Source: Porphyromonadaceae bacterium
GTDB taxonomy: Bacteria > Bacteroidota > Bacteroidia > Bacteroidales > Dysgonomonadaceae
Direction of reading: 5' to 3'
Assembly (NCBI GenBank): GCA_022840285.1
Contig: JALHIE010000001.1
Coordinates: forward strand, 62,001-126,000
DNA length: 64,000 nucleotides
Shown: positions 46,854 to 55,301 of the stretch, piece by piece
Layout: each line of letters opens with the position of its first letter
Position numbering within the stretch: position 1 is the first letter of the stretch
The notes under the pieces: model-generated
Seen by the model: only the letters and a program-made list of their open reading frames with translations
Databases searched by the model: none
Told to the model about the DNA's origin: nothing
Translations under genes and position numbers: made by a program

Positions 46854-48011
46854 ATGATCAAAGGTCAATTTCCCGTTGAAAAATTTCATTCTTTAGAAAC
46901 ACCGTTCTACTATTACGACATGGATTTGCTGCGTCAAACGCTTGAGGCGGTGAAGAAAGAGGTCGGGGGCAAGAAGTATGTCGTCCATTATGCATTGAAG
47001 GCCAACGCCAACCCGAGGATATTGCGTGAAATAGCATCGTACGGCTTTGGGGCGGATTGTGTGAGCGGAAACGAAATTCTGAAAGCCCTGGATTGCGGAT
47101 TTCCTGCGTCGAAAATAGTTTTTGCCGGAGTTGGAAAGACCGACAAAGAGATTAAAATAGGATTGGATAACGGTATTTTTTGTTTCAATGTGGAGTCGTT
47201 GCCTGAAATGGATGCCATTGAACGGCTGGCTTCCGAAGCAGGAAAAATTGCTCCGGTTGCACTGAGGATCAATCCGAATGTGGATGCTCACACTCATCGG
47301 TACATCACGACGGGATTGGAAGAAAATAAGTTTGGGCTGAACGAACCGGATTTGCCGAAAGCAATTGAGTTGATCGCGAGAAGCAACCACTTGAAGTTGG
47401 TCGGGATGCATTTTCACATCGGTTCGCAGATTACGGATCTGTCGTCGTTTGAGGACCTTTGTGTGAAAGCCGTTGAACTGCAAAACTGGTTCTCAGGGCA
47501 GGGCATATCGTTCGAAATCATCAATGTAGGTGGTGGCCTGGGGATCAATTACCATCATCCCAACCATTGCCCCGTTGCCGATTTTGAAGCCTACTTCAGG
47601 TTGTTCGCCAAGTACCTGAAGCTTCAGGATAATCAAACGCTTCATTTCGAGCTGGGACGGTCTTTTGTTGCGCCGTGTGGCTCTCTCATTGCGCGGACAA
47701 CATACATAAAAGAAGGTGCCACCAGGAAGTTTCTGATCACGGATGCCGGAATGTCCGATTTGATCCGCCCGGCTCTCTATCAGGCTTTCCATCATATAGA
47801 AAACATCAGTTCCGATAAAGAGTACGAAGCTTACGATGTCGTTGGCCCCGTTTGTGAATCGAGCGACGTTTTCGGTGAGGCTGTGTTGTTGAATCAGTCC
47901 CGGAGGGGCGATTTTATCGCTATCCGTTCAGCCGGCGCCTACGGTGAGACGATGGCATCCATGTACAATTGCCGCACATTACCCGGCTCTTATTTTTCTG
48001 ACTCGTTGTAA
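46854..48011 (+). CDS. lysA: Diaminopimelate decarboxylase
   Basis: A 385-residue PLP enzyme of fold type III making lysine from meso-diaminopimelate. The PLP lysine is in VVHYALKANANP (near residue 49). Other motifs are GMHFHIGSQI with the conserved His, NVGGGLGINY, and the C-terminal GPVCESSDVFGE with the catalytic cysteine from the partner subunit, then SAGAYGETMASMYN. Full length. The GT2 gene starts 2 bp after its stop. Confidence 0.95.
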   Translation: MIKGQFPVEKFHSLETPFYYYDMDLLRQTLEAVKKEVGGKKYVVHYALKANANPRILREIASYGFGADCVSGNEILKALDCGFPASKIVFAGVGKTDKEIKIGLDNGIFCFNVESLPEMDAIERLASEAGKIAPVALRINPNVDAHTHRYITTGLEENKFGLNEPDLPKAIELIARSNHLKLVGMHFHIGSQITDLSSFEDLCVKAVELQNWFSGQGISFEIINVGGGLGINYHHPNHCPVADFEAYFRLFAKYLKLQDNQTLHFELGRSFVAPCGSLIARTTYIKEGATRKFLITDAGMSDLIRPALYQAFHHIENISSDKEYEAYDVVGPVCESSDVFGEAVLLNQSRRGDFIAIRSAGAYGETMASMYNCRTLPGSYFSDSL

Positions 48012-48013
48012 TT

Positions 48014-49189
48014 ATGGATTTACCGCATTTTTTTAATTTCGATTTTCCGCTTCCCTTTTGGATCATTTCGGGAGCAATTCTGGTTTTTTTTACTGTTCAA
48101 CTGATTTATTACCTGTTGGTTTACAGGAAGCCGTACGTATACGAACAGAAGAGGGATAAATCCCTGACAGCTCCGGAAAAATTGCCGGCCGTTTCGGTGA
48201 TTATCGCATCAAAAAATGAATCCGAAAATTTGGCGAAATACCTCCCCCCTATACTGGAACAGGATTACTCCGATTTTGAGGTAATCGTGGTAAACATGGG
48301 ATCAACGGATGAAACGGATGTATTGCTCAAAGCACTCAATCAACAATACCCCCATCTTTACCACACCTACGTGCCGGCTGAAGCTGAAGATATAAACGGG
48401 AAGAAGCTTGCGTTAACCTTAGGCATCAAGGCGGCAAAGAATGATGTTTTGTTGTTTACCGAAGCTTATTGTGTGCCGGCTTCCGACAAGTGGATCCGGG
48501 AGTTTGCCAACGAGTTCCTGAAAGGGAAAGATATCGTATTGGGTTTTTGTAAGTTGCAAATCGAAAAGAAGGTTTCGATGCGCAAATTTATCCTTTACGA
48601 CAACATGATTCACGGGTTGAAATACTTGTCCCTCGCTGTTCTCGGGAAGCCATTCATGGGGATTGGCAGGAACCTGGCGTATAAAAAGGAGATTTTCTTC
48701 GAAGAGAAAGGGTTTTCCTCTGTGCTGAACATCGAAGAGGGTGAGGATGATCTGTTTATCAATAAGATTGCCGGAAAGAAGAAAGTGGGCGTGGTGACAT
48801 CGCCGGAAAGCATGACGGAAAGTGACGTGGTCAATAGTTTTTTTACCTGGAGATCGTTGAAATCCAAGTATTTATACACCAAGCAGTTTTATAAGGGGAT
48901 CTCTTCCTTTGTTTTTGGTTTCGAAACATTTTCGAAATACTTGTTCTATCTCTCGGTTATGGCCGGAATCGTGTCCGGAGCAGTCTTCAATAACTGCCTG
49001 CTTATCGCATTAAGTCTTTTTTTTCTGATCGTCCGGTTTGTAGTTCAGTTGTACGTGATCGGCAAAAACAGCAGGTTGCTCGGTGCCGGAAAATACCACA
49101 TCGACCTGCTCTTCTTTGATCTTTTTCAACCTTTCAACAATTTCAAATTCAGGAAGTACGCTAACAGGAGGAATAAATCGAAAAGATAG
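48014..49189 (+). CDS. GT2-family membrane glycosyltransferase with unusual acidic motifs
   Basis: A 391-residue protein with an N-terminal transmembrane helix (about 15-38), a GT-A domain (about 55-290, VSVIIASKNESENLAKYLPPIL) and two C-terminal helices (about 305-350). In the GT-A domain the usual D-G-S segment reads NMGSTDETD, and the usual D-x-D metal motif reads FTEAYCVP. The acidic residues that bind sugar-nucleotide and metal in standard GT2 enzymes are therefore replaced, although EEGEDDLFINK (catalytic-base region) is intact. Substrate unknown. It is likely co-transcribed with lysA. Confidence 0.82.
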   Translation: MDLPHFFNFDFPLPFWIISGAILVFFTVQLIYYLLVYRKPYVYEQKRDKSLTAPEKLPAVSVIIASKNESENLAKYLPPILEQDYSDFEVIVVNMGSTDETDVLLKALNQQYPHLYHTYVPAEAEDINGKKLALTLGIKAAKNDVLLFTEAYCVPASDKWIREFANEFLKGKDIVLGFCKLQIEKKVSMRKFILYDNMIHGLKYLSLAVLGKPFMGIGRNLAYKKEIFFEEKGFSSVLNIEEGEDDLFINKIAGKKKVGVVTSPESMTESDVVNSFFTWRSLKSKYLYTKQFYKGISSFVFGFETFSKYLFYLSVMAGIVSGAVFNNCLLIALSLFFLIVRFVVQLYVIGKNSRLLGAGKYHIDLLFFDLFQPFNNFKFRKYANRRNKSKR

Positions 49190-49345
49190 ACGGTATCGGT
49201 CTGTTTTGACGATCTTCTGCCAATCTGACATTAAAAAATTTTGAAATTGTATTTTGCACGGTTAAAGCGGGTTAATCGCTTGTTCTTTTAGTTAAAAGTG
49301 TCAAAAAAGAGCCGTAGTGCTAAACTCTTGTACGCTTTTTGTTTT

Positions 49346-49353
49346 TACATTTG
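49346..49353 (+). promoter_or_regulatory. Candidate promoter of the HtrA gene (-7 element)
   Basis: TACATTTG matches TAnnTTTG, 44 bp before the ATG at 49398. A TTG lies 15 bp upstream, which is short of the usual spacing. Confidence 0.45.
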
Positions 49354-49397
49354 CGTAAGTGTTAAAATTCAAACGTAATATTTATAAGAATAAGAAT

Positions 49398-50921
49398 ATG
49401 AATACTGGAAACGTAAAAAACATCGCGACAATTGTTGTTGTCGCTATACTCAGTTCGGTCATTACCCTTTTTGGGTACAACACCATTTCAAAAAACAATG
49501 CGAAAGGTGTTTCAAGTTCTGTCGTAAGCGCCGGTCAAAGCGAATATGCTGATTCTTTTAATCAGGACAAAAACGTAAGATTGACCAATTTAACCACCCA
49601 ACAAGGTTATCCTGATTTTACCGAAGCCGCCTCACGATCAGTAAACGGCGTTGTACACGTAAAGGTCAAGTCTGTCAGCCAACAGCAGTATATGAATCCG
49701 TTTGATTTTTTCTTCGGTTTCGGAGAAAGAAACATGCAGCCCCGCGAGCAAATCGGATTTGGCTCGGGGGTTATTATTTCGAAAGACGGATACATCATCA
49801 CCAACAACCACGTGGTGGAGGGAGCTACCGAAGTGACGGTTTCACTGAACGACAACAGGGAGATGACGGCCAAAGTTATCGGAACCGATCCGCAAACCGA
49901 TATTGCCTTGATTAAGATTGAGGGGAATGATTTCCCCTACCTCACTTTCGGAAATTCCGATGCTTTGCAGGTGGGAGAGTGGGTGCTCGCCGTTGGAAAT
50001 CCGTTTAACCTGACTTCTACTGTGACTGCAGGAATAGTAAGCGCCAAAAACAGGGGAAATATTGTCGGCGGAAATTTGAACATCCAATCTTTTATTCAGG
50101 TTGATGCCGCCGTTAACAGGGGAAATAGCGGAGGAGCGCTTGTGAACACTAAAGGCGAACTGGTGGGAATCAATACAGCCATATTCTCTCAATCGGGCGA
50201 CTTCAACGGTTTGGCTTTTGCCGTACCCATCTCCATCGCCGGGAAAGTGGCGGCAGATTTGAAGCAGTACGGAACTGTACAGAGAGCTGTGTTGGGGATA
50301 CAGGTGCCAAACATTGAAATGATCAGGCAACAAGATCCTGATAAAGCCAGTGAACTTTCCCAGATTGTAGGAGTTTTGGTGGAAGAATTCGGTGAGAGGA
50401 GTGCTGCCAAAGCTGCCGGCCTGGAAAAAGGCGACATCATCAAAGCGATAAACAACGTGCCAATCCGTAATTTTGCCGGGTTACAAGACCAGTTGAGCCG
50501 GTATCGTCCCGGAGATAAGGTGAAAGTGACCGTTGATAGAAACGGTAAAGAGCATTCGTATACCGTTGAGTTGAAAAACGATGCGGGGAATACGGAAATT
50601 CAAAGAAGTTCGGATAGCATGAGTTTGTTGGGTGCCGCGTTCAACGATATTCCGGACAACAGAAAACAACAACTTGGGATAACCAGTGGGGTTGAAGTGG
50701 CCAGTGTGGATAATGGAGGTTTGTTCAGAAAAGAGGGGATAAACAAGGGATTCATTATCATGCGTGTAAACAATACCCCTGTAAACAGCGGGGACGAGAT
50801 CGCCAAAATTGTCTCTTCGGTGAGCAGAAGCAGCCAGGATAAGGTTATTTTGATTGCGGGGTTCTATCCGAACGGAAGAACACAGTACATTGCGATAGAC
50901 CTGTCGCAGGGTGCAAAGTAG
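49398..50921 (+). CDS. DegP/HtrA-family periplasmic serine endopeptidase
   Basis: A 507-residue quality-control protease. A signal anchor (IATIVVVAILSSVITLFGY, 9-27) is followed by a trypsin-like domain with the triad H138 (TNNHVV), D168 (TDIALI) and S244 (GNSGGAL). Two PDZ domains lie at about 300-400 and 420-505. It degrades or refolds misfolded envelope proteins. The ATG at 49398 is chosen over 49359 since the hydrophobic anchor follows it directly. It appears monocistronic. Confidence 0.95.
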   Translation: MNTGNVKNIATIVVVAILSSVITLFGYNTISKNNAKGVSSSVVSAGQSEYADSFNQDKNVRLTNLTTQQGYPDFTEAASRSVNGVVHVKVKSVSQQQYMNPFDFFFGFGERNMQPREQIGFGSGVIISKDGYIITNNHVVEGATEVTVSLNDNREMTAKVIGTDPQTDIALIKIEGNDFPYLTFGNSDALQVGEWVLAVGNPFNLTSTVTAGIVSAKNRGNIVGGNLNIQSFIQVDAAVNRGNSGGALVNTKGELVGINTAIFSQSGDFNGLAFAVPISIAGKVAADLKQYGTVQRAVLGIQVPNIEMIRQQDPDKASELSQIVGVLVEEFGERSAAKAAGLEKGDIIKAINNVPIRNFAGLQDQLSRYRPGDKVKVTVDRNGKEHSYTVELKNDAGNTEIQRSSDSMSLLGAAFNDIPDNRKQQLGITSGVEVASVDNGGLFRKEGINKGFIIMRVNNTPVNSGDEIAKIVSSVSRSSQDKVILIAGFYPNGRTQYIAIDLSQGAK

Positions 50922-50966
50922 GGCGGCAGGTTAATTTAAGTTAATTGACGGTTTTTTCTGTAACAA

Positions 50967-50986
50967 AAGCACACCGAAGTGTGTTT
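50967..50986 (+). terminator. Weak terminator-like hairpin after the HtrA gene
   Basis: CACAC (50970-50974) and GTGTG (50979-50983) pair around CGAA, extended by A/G with T to eight pairs, then TTTCT. It lies about 45 bp past the HtrA stop. Confidence 0.4.
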
Positions 50987-50990
50987 CTAT

Positions 50991-51024
50991 AGCAAAGGGT
51001 TTGGAGGCATCCAAATCCTTCGCT
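50991..51024. other. 15-bp imperfect hairpin between the HtrA gene and rpoD
   Basis: AGCAAAGGGTTTGGA (50991-51005) pairs with TCCAAATCCTTCGCT (51010-51024) with one mismatch and one G-U pair around a 4-nt loop. No T-tract follows, so it is not an ordinary terminator on the plus strand. Confidence 0.5.
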
Positions 51025-51081
51025 GTTAAAAGCAAACGCGATAAAGATGGCATTAAAATTCACTTATTGCAAAAAAAACAG

Positions 51082-51089
51082 TAACTTTG
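51082..51089 (+). promoter_or_regulatory. Candidate rpoD promoter (-7 element)
   Basis: TAACTTTG followed by CACC is an exact -7 match in a typical Bacteroidota context, 37 bp before the rpoD ATG. A -33 TTTG is not recognisable. Confidence 0.55.
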
Positions 51090-51126
51090 CACCCCGTTTT
51101 ATAAGTAAAAGCATAAAATATAATAA

Positions 51127-51987
51127 ATGAGACAATTAAAGATTACAAAATCGATCACAAATCGTGAAAGCGCTTCTTTGGATAAATATCTTCAGGAGAT
51201 AGGCCGTGAAGACCTGATAACCGTGGAGGAAGAAGTGGAATTGGCTCAGGCAATCAAAAAAGGTGACAGGAAAGCTCTTGAAAAATTGACCCGGGCTAAT
51301 TTACGGTTTGTTGTGTCTGTGGCAAAACAATACCAAAACCAGGGGCTTAGTCTTCCCGACCTGATCAATGAGGGGAATCTGGGACTGATCAAAGCCGCTG
51401 AGAAGTTCGATGAGACCCGTGGATTTAAATTCATCAGTTACGCTGTGTGGTGGATCCGTCAGTCTATCCTGCAGGCATTGGCAGAGCAATCGAGAATTGT
51501 CCGGTTGCCACTTAATCAGGTGGGTTCATTAAACAAGATCAGCAAAGCTTTTCAAAAATTTGAACAGGAGAACGAGCGTCGTCCCTCCGCCGAAGAACTG
51601 GCCCTGGAGCTCGATCTGTCAGTTGACAAGGTGACCGATTCGCTTAAGGTTTCCGGGCGACATATATCGATGGATGCTCCTTTTGTTGAGGGTGAGGACA
51701 ATAGCTTGCTGGATGTCCTTGTTAACGACGATGCGCCCATTGCGGACAGGACACTGATTAACGAATCGTTGCAGAAAGAGATTGATCGCGCTCTGGCAAC
51801 CCTTACCGAACGTGAAAGCGATATCATCAAGATGTTCTTCGGCATCGGCTGCCAGGAGATGACGCTGGAGGAGATTGGCGATAAGTTCCAGCTCACCCGC
51901 GAACGTGTGCGCCAGATAAAGGAGAAAGCCATTAGGAGGCTTCGTCAGGATTCGAGAAGCAAACTGTTAAAAAGCTATTTGGGTTGA
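51127..51987 (+). CDS. rpoD: Primary sigma factor RpoD (Bacteroidota type)
   Basis: A 286-residue sigma-70. Region 1.2 ([23 protein letters not shown], about 17-40), region 2 ([30 protein letters not shown] and [13 protein letters not shown]), region 3 and region 4 with the helix-turn-helix ([26 protein letters not shown]) are complete. Region 1.1 and the non-conserved region of proteobacterial RpoD are missing, as is normal for this phylum. It directs recognition of TTTG/TAnnTTTG promoters like those seen across the window. Confidence 0.96.
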   Translation: MRQLKITKSITNRESASLDKYLQEIGREDLITVEEEVELAQAIKKGDRKALEKLTRANLRFVVSVAKQYQNQGLSLPDLINEGNLGLIKAAEKFDETRGFKFISYAVWWIRQSILQALAEQSRIVRLPLNQVGSLNKISKAFQKFEQENERRPSAEELALELDLSVDKVTDSLKVSGRHISMDAPFVEGEDNSLLDVLVNDDAPIADRTLINESLQKEIDRALATLTERESDIIKMFFGIGCQEMTLEEIGDKFQLTRERVRQIKEKAIRRLRQDSRSKLLKSYLG

Positions 51988-52067
51988 TCGGACCGTCTAT
52001 ATAATGAAAAAATGTGGAAAAATACCCTAAATCAGGTCATTTTTATCATTTTTCCTTAAAAAAACGA

Positions 52068-52096
52068 TTGAGTTTTGGAAATTAGATTTATCTTTG
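52068..52096 (+). promoter_or_regulatory. Candidate promoter of the OmpA-like gene
   Basis: TTG (52068-52070), an 18-bp spacer, then TATCTTTG (52089-52096). A second -7 match, TACTTTTG, is at 52139-52146. The start codon is at 52264, which leaves a leader of about 110-170 nt, common for abundant outer-membrane proteins. Confidence 0.5.
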
Positions 52097-52263
52097 CGAT
52101 GATTTCGCTTAAGAAAAGCTAATTTTATTAGTTTTTTATACTTTTGCGAACATTTTAAAAATACAAATGTTATAAAAGCAAGGATCATACTCAACAGTAT
52201 TAACTATAGACATTAATTATCGAGTTATTGTAATAAAACAAATTTTAATTAGAATTTAAATTT

Positions 52264-53359
52264 ATGAAAAAGTTTAGTTTACTTTTAATTACGGTACCTG
52301 AAGGATAAAGCTAGTGACCATTGGTATATTGGTCTGGGTGGTGGAACAAACCTCTATCTCACCAAAGCTGAGAACGATGCAGATGCAAGCATAGGCGATC
52401 GTTTGGGATGGATGGGCCAGCTTGAAGTTGGAAGATGGAATTCTCCGGTATGGGGTACCCGCCTGGTTATAGACGGCGGTCATATCAAACACGTTGCTGA
52501 CGTACCTTATGGACCCGAGCAAAACTGGCTGGGCGGTCATCTCGATATTATGTGGAGCATGACTAATGCGTTGGGTGGTTACAATCCTGACAGGGTTTGG
52601 AACCTTGCACCTTATCTTGGTATCGGTTACATGTACGGTTTGAACGAAGATTGGAAGAAACCCAATCCTGACGGAGACCTGTTTAAATTTCAAAATCAAT
52701 CCCTTACCTATAACGTTGGATTAATCAATAACTTCCAGCTTTCCAGAAGCGTGGCTTTGTTCCTCGAATTAGGATGGAGAGTTATGCAGGAATCTTTTGA
52801 CGGAACTCCTACAGGTGGAGATTTTGAATATGACAGCATGCTTACCGGAACAGCCGGAATCAAATTCGGTCTGGGTGGTAAACAAGATTTCACACCTGCT
52901 GAATTGATGGATTACAACCTGATCAACGATTTGAACAGCCAGATCAACAGGCTTCGCGCAGAAAACGAAAATCTCAGAAAGAGACCGGAATCTTGCCCCG
53001 ATTGTCCTGAAGTGGCTCCTGCTGTTACTGAAAGTGTTTACGTTCCTAACGTGGTATTCTTCCGCATCGACTCTTACAAGATCGACAAGGGTCAGCAAGT
53101 TAGCGTTTATAACACGGCTGAATACTTGAAAGCTAATCCTAACGCTACCGTTAAGATCGTTGCTTACGCCGACAGACAAACAGGTACGCCTGCTTACAAC
53201 CTGGCACTTTCTGAAAAACGTGCTAAAGCTGTAGCTGACGCATTAACTTCGGAATACGGAATTGACAGCAGCCGCATCTCAGTTGACTGGAAAGGTGATA
53301 CAGAACAACCTTATGCAGAAAATGACTGGAACCGCGTAGCTATCTTCTTCGCTGAATAA
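52264..53359 (+). pseudogene. OmpA-family outer membrane protein gene with a broken 5' end
   Basis: The ATG at 52264 opens a typical signal peptide (MKKFSLLLIT) that runs into a stop after 14 codons (TAA at 52306). The rest of the protein is open in the +1 frame from about 52289 to 53359: first beta-strands DKASDHWYIGLGGGTNLYL, an eight-strand barrel, a heptad-like linker (LNSQINRLRAENENLRK), a Cys-Pro segment (CPDCPEVAP) and a C-terminal OmpA peptidoglycan-binding domain (about the last 110 residues, NVVFFRIDSYKID). The hydrophobic core and cleavage site of the signal peptide are missing. This fits a lost segment of 3n+2 bases near 52290-52300. As written, no exported protein can be made; the first in-frame ATG at 52412 would drop the first strands. 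It may be a sequence error. Confidence 0.8.
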
Positions 53360-53380
53360 TTCAGAAGTCAAGAAATATAC

Positions 53381-53418
53381 AATAAAAAAAGCACCTCACC
53401 CGAGGTGCTTTTTTTATT
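53381..53418 (+). terminator. Intrinsic terminator of the OmpA-like gene
   Basis: AATAAAAAAAGCACCTC (53381-53397) and GAGGTGCTTTTTTTATT (53402-53418) form a 17-bp perfect stem with a 4-nt loop and a T7 tract, 21 bp past the stop. Confidence 0.92.
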
Positions 53419-53531
53419 GTAATATTCTGAGCCGGAACCGGTTTTACCGGGTATCCGGTTTTTTTCTTAAGGGGAATCCTCCTTACTCCTTGTGCTTATT
53501 GTGTGAGTTATTAAAAAAAAGCATCTTGTAA

Positions 53532-53545
53532 TGAACATATGTTCA
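53532..53545. promoter_or_regulatory. 14-bp palindromic operator upstream of the ORP-like cluster
   Basis: TGAACATATGTTCA is a perfect palindrome ending 10 bp before the TATTTTTG -7 element, so it covers the place of the -33 box. This is the position of a repressor site. The form is like the operators of ArsR-type or other small dimeric regulators; the binding protein is unknown. Confidence 0.55.
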
Positions 53546-53555
53546 AAATTATTGT

Positions 53556-53563
53556 TATTTTTG
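53556..53563 (+). promoter_or_regulatory. Candidate promoter of the ORP-like cluster (-7 element)
   Basis: TATTTTTG matches TAnnTTTG, 63 bp before the first start codon at 53627. The -33 region is occupied by the palindrome at 53532-53545. Confidence 0.5.
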
Positions 53564-53626
53564 TAAACGGTTTATAGAAGATTGAACAACCGCATAACAC
53601 GAGTGAAACAGGTAAAAAATAAAAGT

Positions 53627-53809
53627 ATGCCAAAGATGGATGGAAGCGGTCCTGTCGGACAAGGTCTTGGAACAGGACGGAAATTGGGAAAATGCAGTTT
53701 GCTCTCGCCTGAAGAAAAAAAGAAAGAGTTGGGAGTTGGAATGGGTATGCGCCGTAAGGCGGGTGGGGGTGATGGCAACAGAAAACGTAACCATCAATAT
53801 AAAAAATGA
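53627..53809 (+). CDS. Small DUF5320-like Gly/Met-rich protein
   Basis: A 60-residue protein starting MPKMDGSGPVGQGLGTGRKLGKC, the pattern of the DUF5320 family (M-P-x-M-D-G-x-G-P). A basic, Gly-rich C-terminus follows (GMRRKAGGGDGNRKRN). Such small proteins accompany NifX/ORP-type genes in anaerobes; their function is not known. The start at 53627 is fixed by the family motif. It ends 7 bp before the next gene. Confidence 0.78.
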   Translation: MPKMDGSGPVGQGLGTGRKLGKCSLLSPEEKKKELGVGMGMRRKAGGGDGNRKRNHQYKK

Positions 53810-53816
53810 GGTCATC

Positions 53817-54980
53817 ATGCCACGTCCCAAACAAAATCGGAAAATATCCAATCCTCCCCTGATGCAGGGATTCAAGCCGTTTGGTATCCCGCGAAAAATG
53901 TTGAAAGAGGTTACTTTGTTGTATGATGAATATGAGGCTATCCGTTTACTGGATTACGAAGGATTGCGTCAGGAACAGGCAGCGGAGCAGATGAACGTAT
54001 CCCGGCCTACCTTGACGCGCATTTACGAACAGGCCCGCAAGACCATTGCTCAGGCGTTGGTGGAAGGGAACATGGTCAATATTGAGGGTGGCAACGTGCA
54101 GTTCGAATGGAAACGACGAGTTAATGCCCATAAATGCAGAAGAGAAATGAAAATTGCAGTGCTGTCTGATAATCGGGCAGAGGGTGGATCGCTGGAGACG
54201 GAACACGGGCTTTCCCTTTATCTGGAAACTGCGCAATTCAACTGTTTGCTCGATGTGGGTGCTTCCGACCGGTTTATGCGGAATGCCGAAAAGATGAACA
54301 TTGATATTCGTGCAGTAGATTTTGTATTTATCTCTCACGGGCATGTGGATCATGTGGGCGGCTTGCCTGCTTTCCTCGAATTCAACCAAACTGCACCTGT
54401 TTATCTCTCAGGAAATCTGTTGAGGCAACTCTATTATTCCGAACGAAACGGATTTCACCGGATAAGTCTCGAAGCGGATCTTACACCTCATAAAGACCGT
54501 TTTGTCTATGTGGAGACGGAAAATCTATTTTTCCGTGAGGTCACCTTGTCTATGGCCTCTTCGAAGCAATATTCCCGTCCCAAAGCAAATCAGGCCTTGT
54601 ACAAGGATGCCGGAGAAGGAGTTGTTCCGGATGACTTCAATCACGAGCTGATCTTCAGTTTTGGCCATGAAGATCTGTTCGTTTACACCGGTTGTGCACA
54701 CCGGGGCATCCTGAATATCCTCGATTCCGTTTCGTTGTCCACCGGAAAAAAAGTGGGGACAGTGATGGGTGGTTTTCATTTGCCCGATAGTGAAGAAGGA
54801 CGGGTGTATGAATCTCCGGATGAAATAGGTTCAATTGCCTCGGCGCTTAAAACGAATTATCCGGAGACCAGCTTCATCACTGGGCATTGCACCGGGGAAA
54901 AGGTTTATGAGCGGCTACGTAATCAATTGGGAAATCAACTGAACCGGTTTTACACCGGATACACAACAACAATTAAATAA
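53817..54980 (+). CDS. UPF0251 (DUF134) DNA-binding domain fused to a metallo-beta-lactamase-fold domain
   Basis: A 387-residue protein. Residues 1 to about 105 are a UPF0251/DUF134 domain (MPRPKQNRKI, FKPFGIPRKMLKEVTLLYDEYEAIRL) with a sigma-4-like helix-turn-helix at about 50-78 (QEQAAEQMNVSRPTLTRIYE). Residues 111 to 387 are an MBL-fold hydrolase with the metal motif SHGHVDHVGG (H174, H176, D178, H179), later GCAHRG, GGFHLP and TGHCTGE, as in the subgroup near dihydropterin-ribofuranosylaminobenzene phosphate synthases. The two parts are usually separate genes beside NifX/ORP proteins. The methionine at residue 111 (54147) follows AGAAGAG, so the MBL domain might also be made alone. The short C-terminal Cys motif expected in DUF134 is reduced. 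Confidence 0.85.
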   Translation: MPRPKQNRKISNPPLMQGFKPFGIPRKMLKEVTLLYDEYEAIRLLDYEGLRQEQAAEQMNVSRPTLTRIYEQARKTIAQALVEGNMVNIEGGNVQFEWKRRVNAHKCRREMKIAVLSDNRAEGGSLETEHGLSLYLETAQFNCLLDVGASDRFMRNAEKMNIDIRAVDFVFISHGHVDHVGGLPAFLEFNQTAPVYLSGNLLRQLYYSERNGFHRISLEADLTPHKDRFVYVETENLFFREVTLSMASSKQYSRPKANQALYKDAGEGVVPDDFNHELIFSFGHEDLFVYTGCAHRGILNILDSVSLSTGKKVGTVMGGFHLPDSEEGRVYESPDEIGSIASALKTNYPETSFITGHCTGEKVYERLRNQLGNQLNRFYTGYTTTIK

Positions 54981-54990
54981 AAACGGAAGC

Positions 54991-55287
54991 ATGAAAATAG
55001 CAGTACCCACAAAAGAGAACAATCAAATCGATTCTCATTTCGGACATTGCGCATTCTACACTATTTACACTGTGTCTGAAAAGAACGAAATAACGGATAA
55101 GCAAATACTCCACTCACCAGCCGGCTGTGGTTGTAAGTCGAATATTGCTTTTGATCTGTCTGATATGGATGTGAAAGTGATGCTTGCCGGTGGTATCGGA
55201 GAGGGAGCAATTAACAAGCTTTCATCCTGTAATATACAGGTTATACCAATTGTTCCTGCTGCCGTATCCTGTGGCGTAGCTAAATAG
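54991..55287 (+). CDS. NifX/NifB-like (ORP-family) metal-cluster-binding protein
   Basis: A 98-residue protein of the dinitrogenase iron-molybdenum cofactor fold. It starts MKIAVPTKENNQIDSHFGHCAFYTIY and has GCGCKSNIAFDLSDMDVKVMLAGGIGEGA and a C-terminal VPAAVSCG. No nitrogenase genes are near, so it belongs with the ORP/MTH1175-type proteins of anaerobes, some of which bind mixed Mo-Cu sulfide clusters. It is the third gene of the cluster, 10 bp after the fusion gene. No Mrp/MinD ATPase partner is present in the window. Confidence 0.88.
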   Translation: MKIAVPTKENNQIDSHFGHCAFYTIYTVSEKNEITDKQILHSPAGCGCKSNIAFDLSDMDVKVMLAGGIGEGAINKLSSCNIQVIPIVPAAVSCGVAK

Positions 55288-55301
55288 CGTATGGAACTGA
55301 T

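Noticed and set aside
52264..52310. Programmed ribosomal frameshifting in the OmpA-like gene
   Set aside because: No slippery heptamer or downstream pseudoknot is evident, and a +1 shift would still give a signal peptide too short for export.
53640..53816. Upstream extension of the UPF0251-MBL frame
   Set aside because: It overlaps the DUF5320-like gene in another frame and lacks similarity; MPRPKQNRK at 53817 is the family start.
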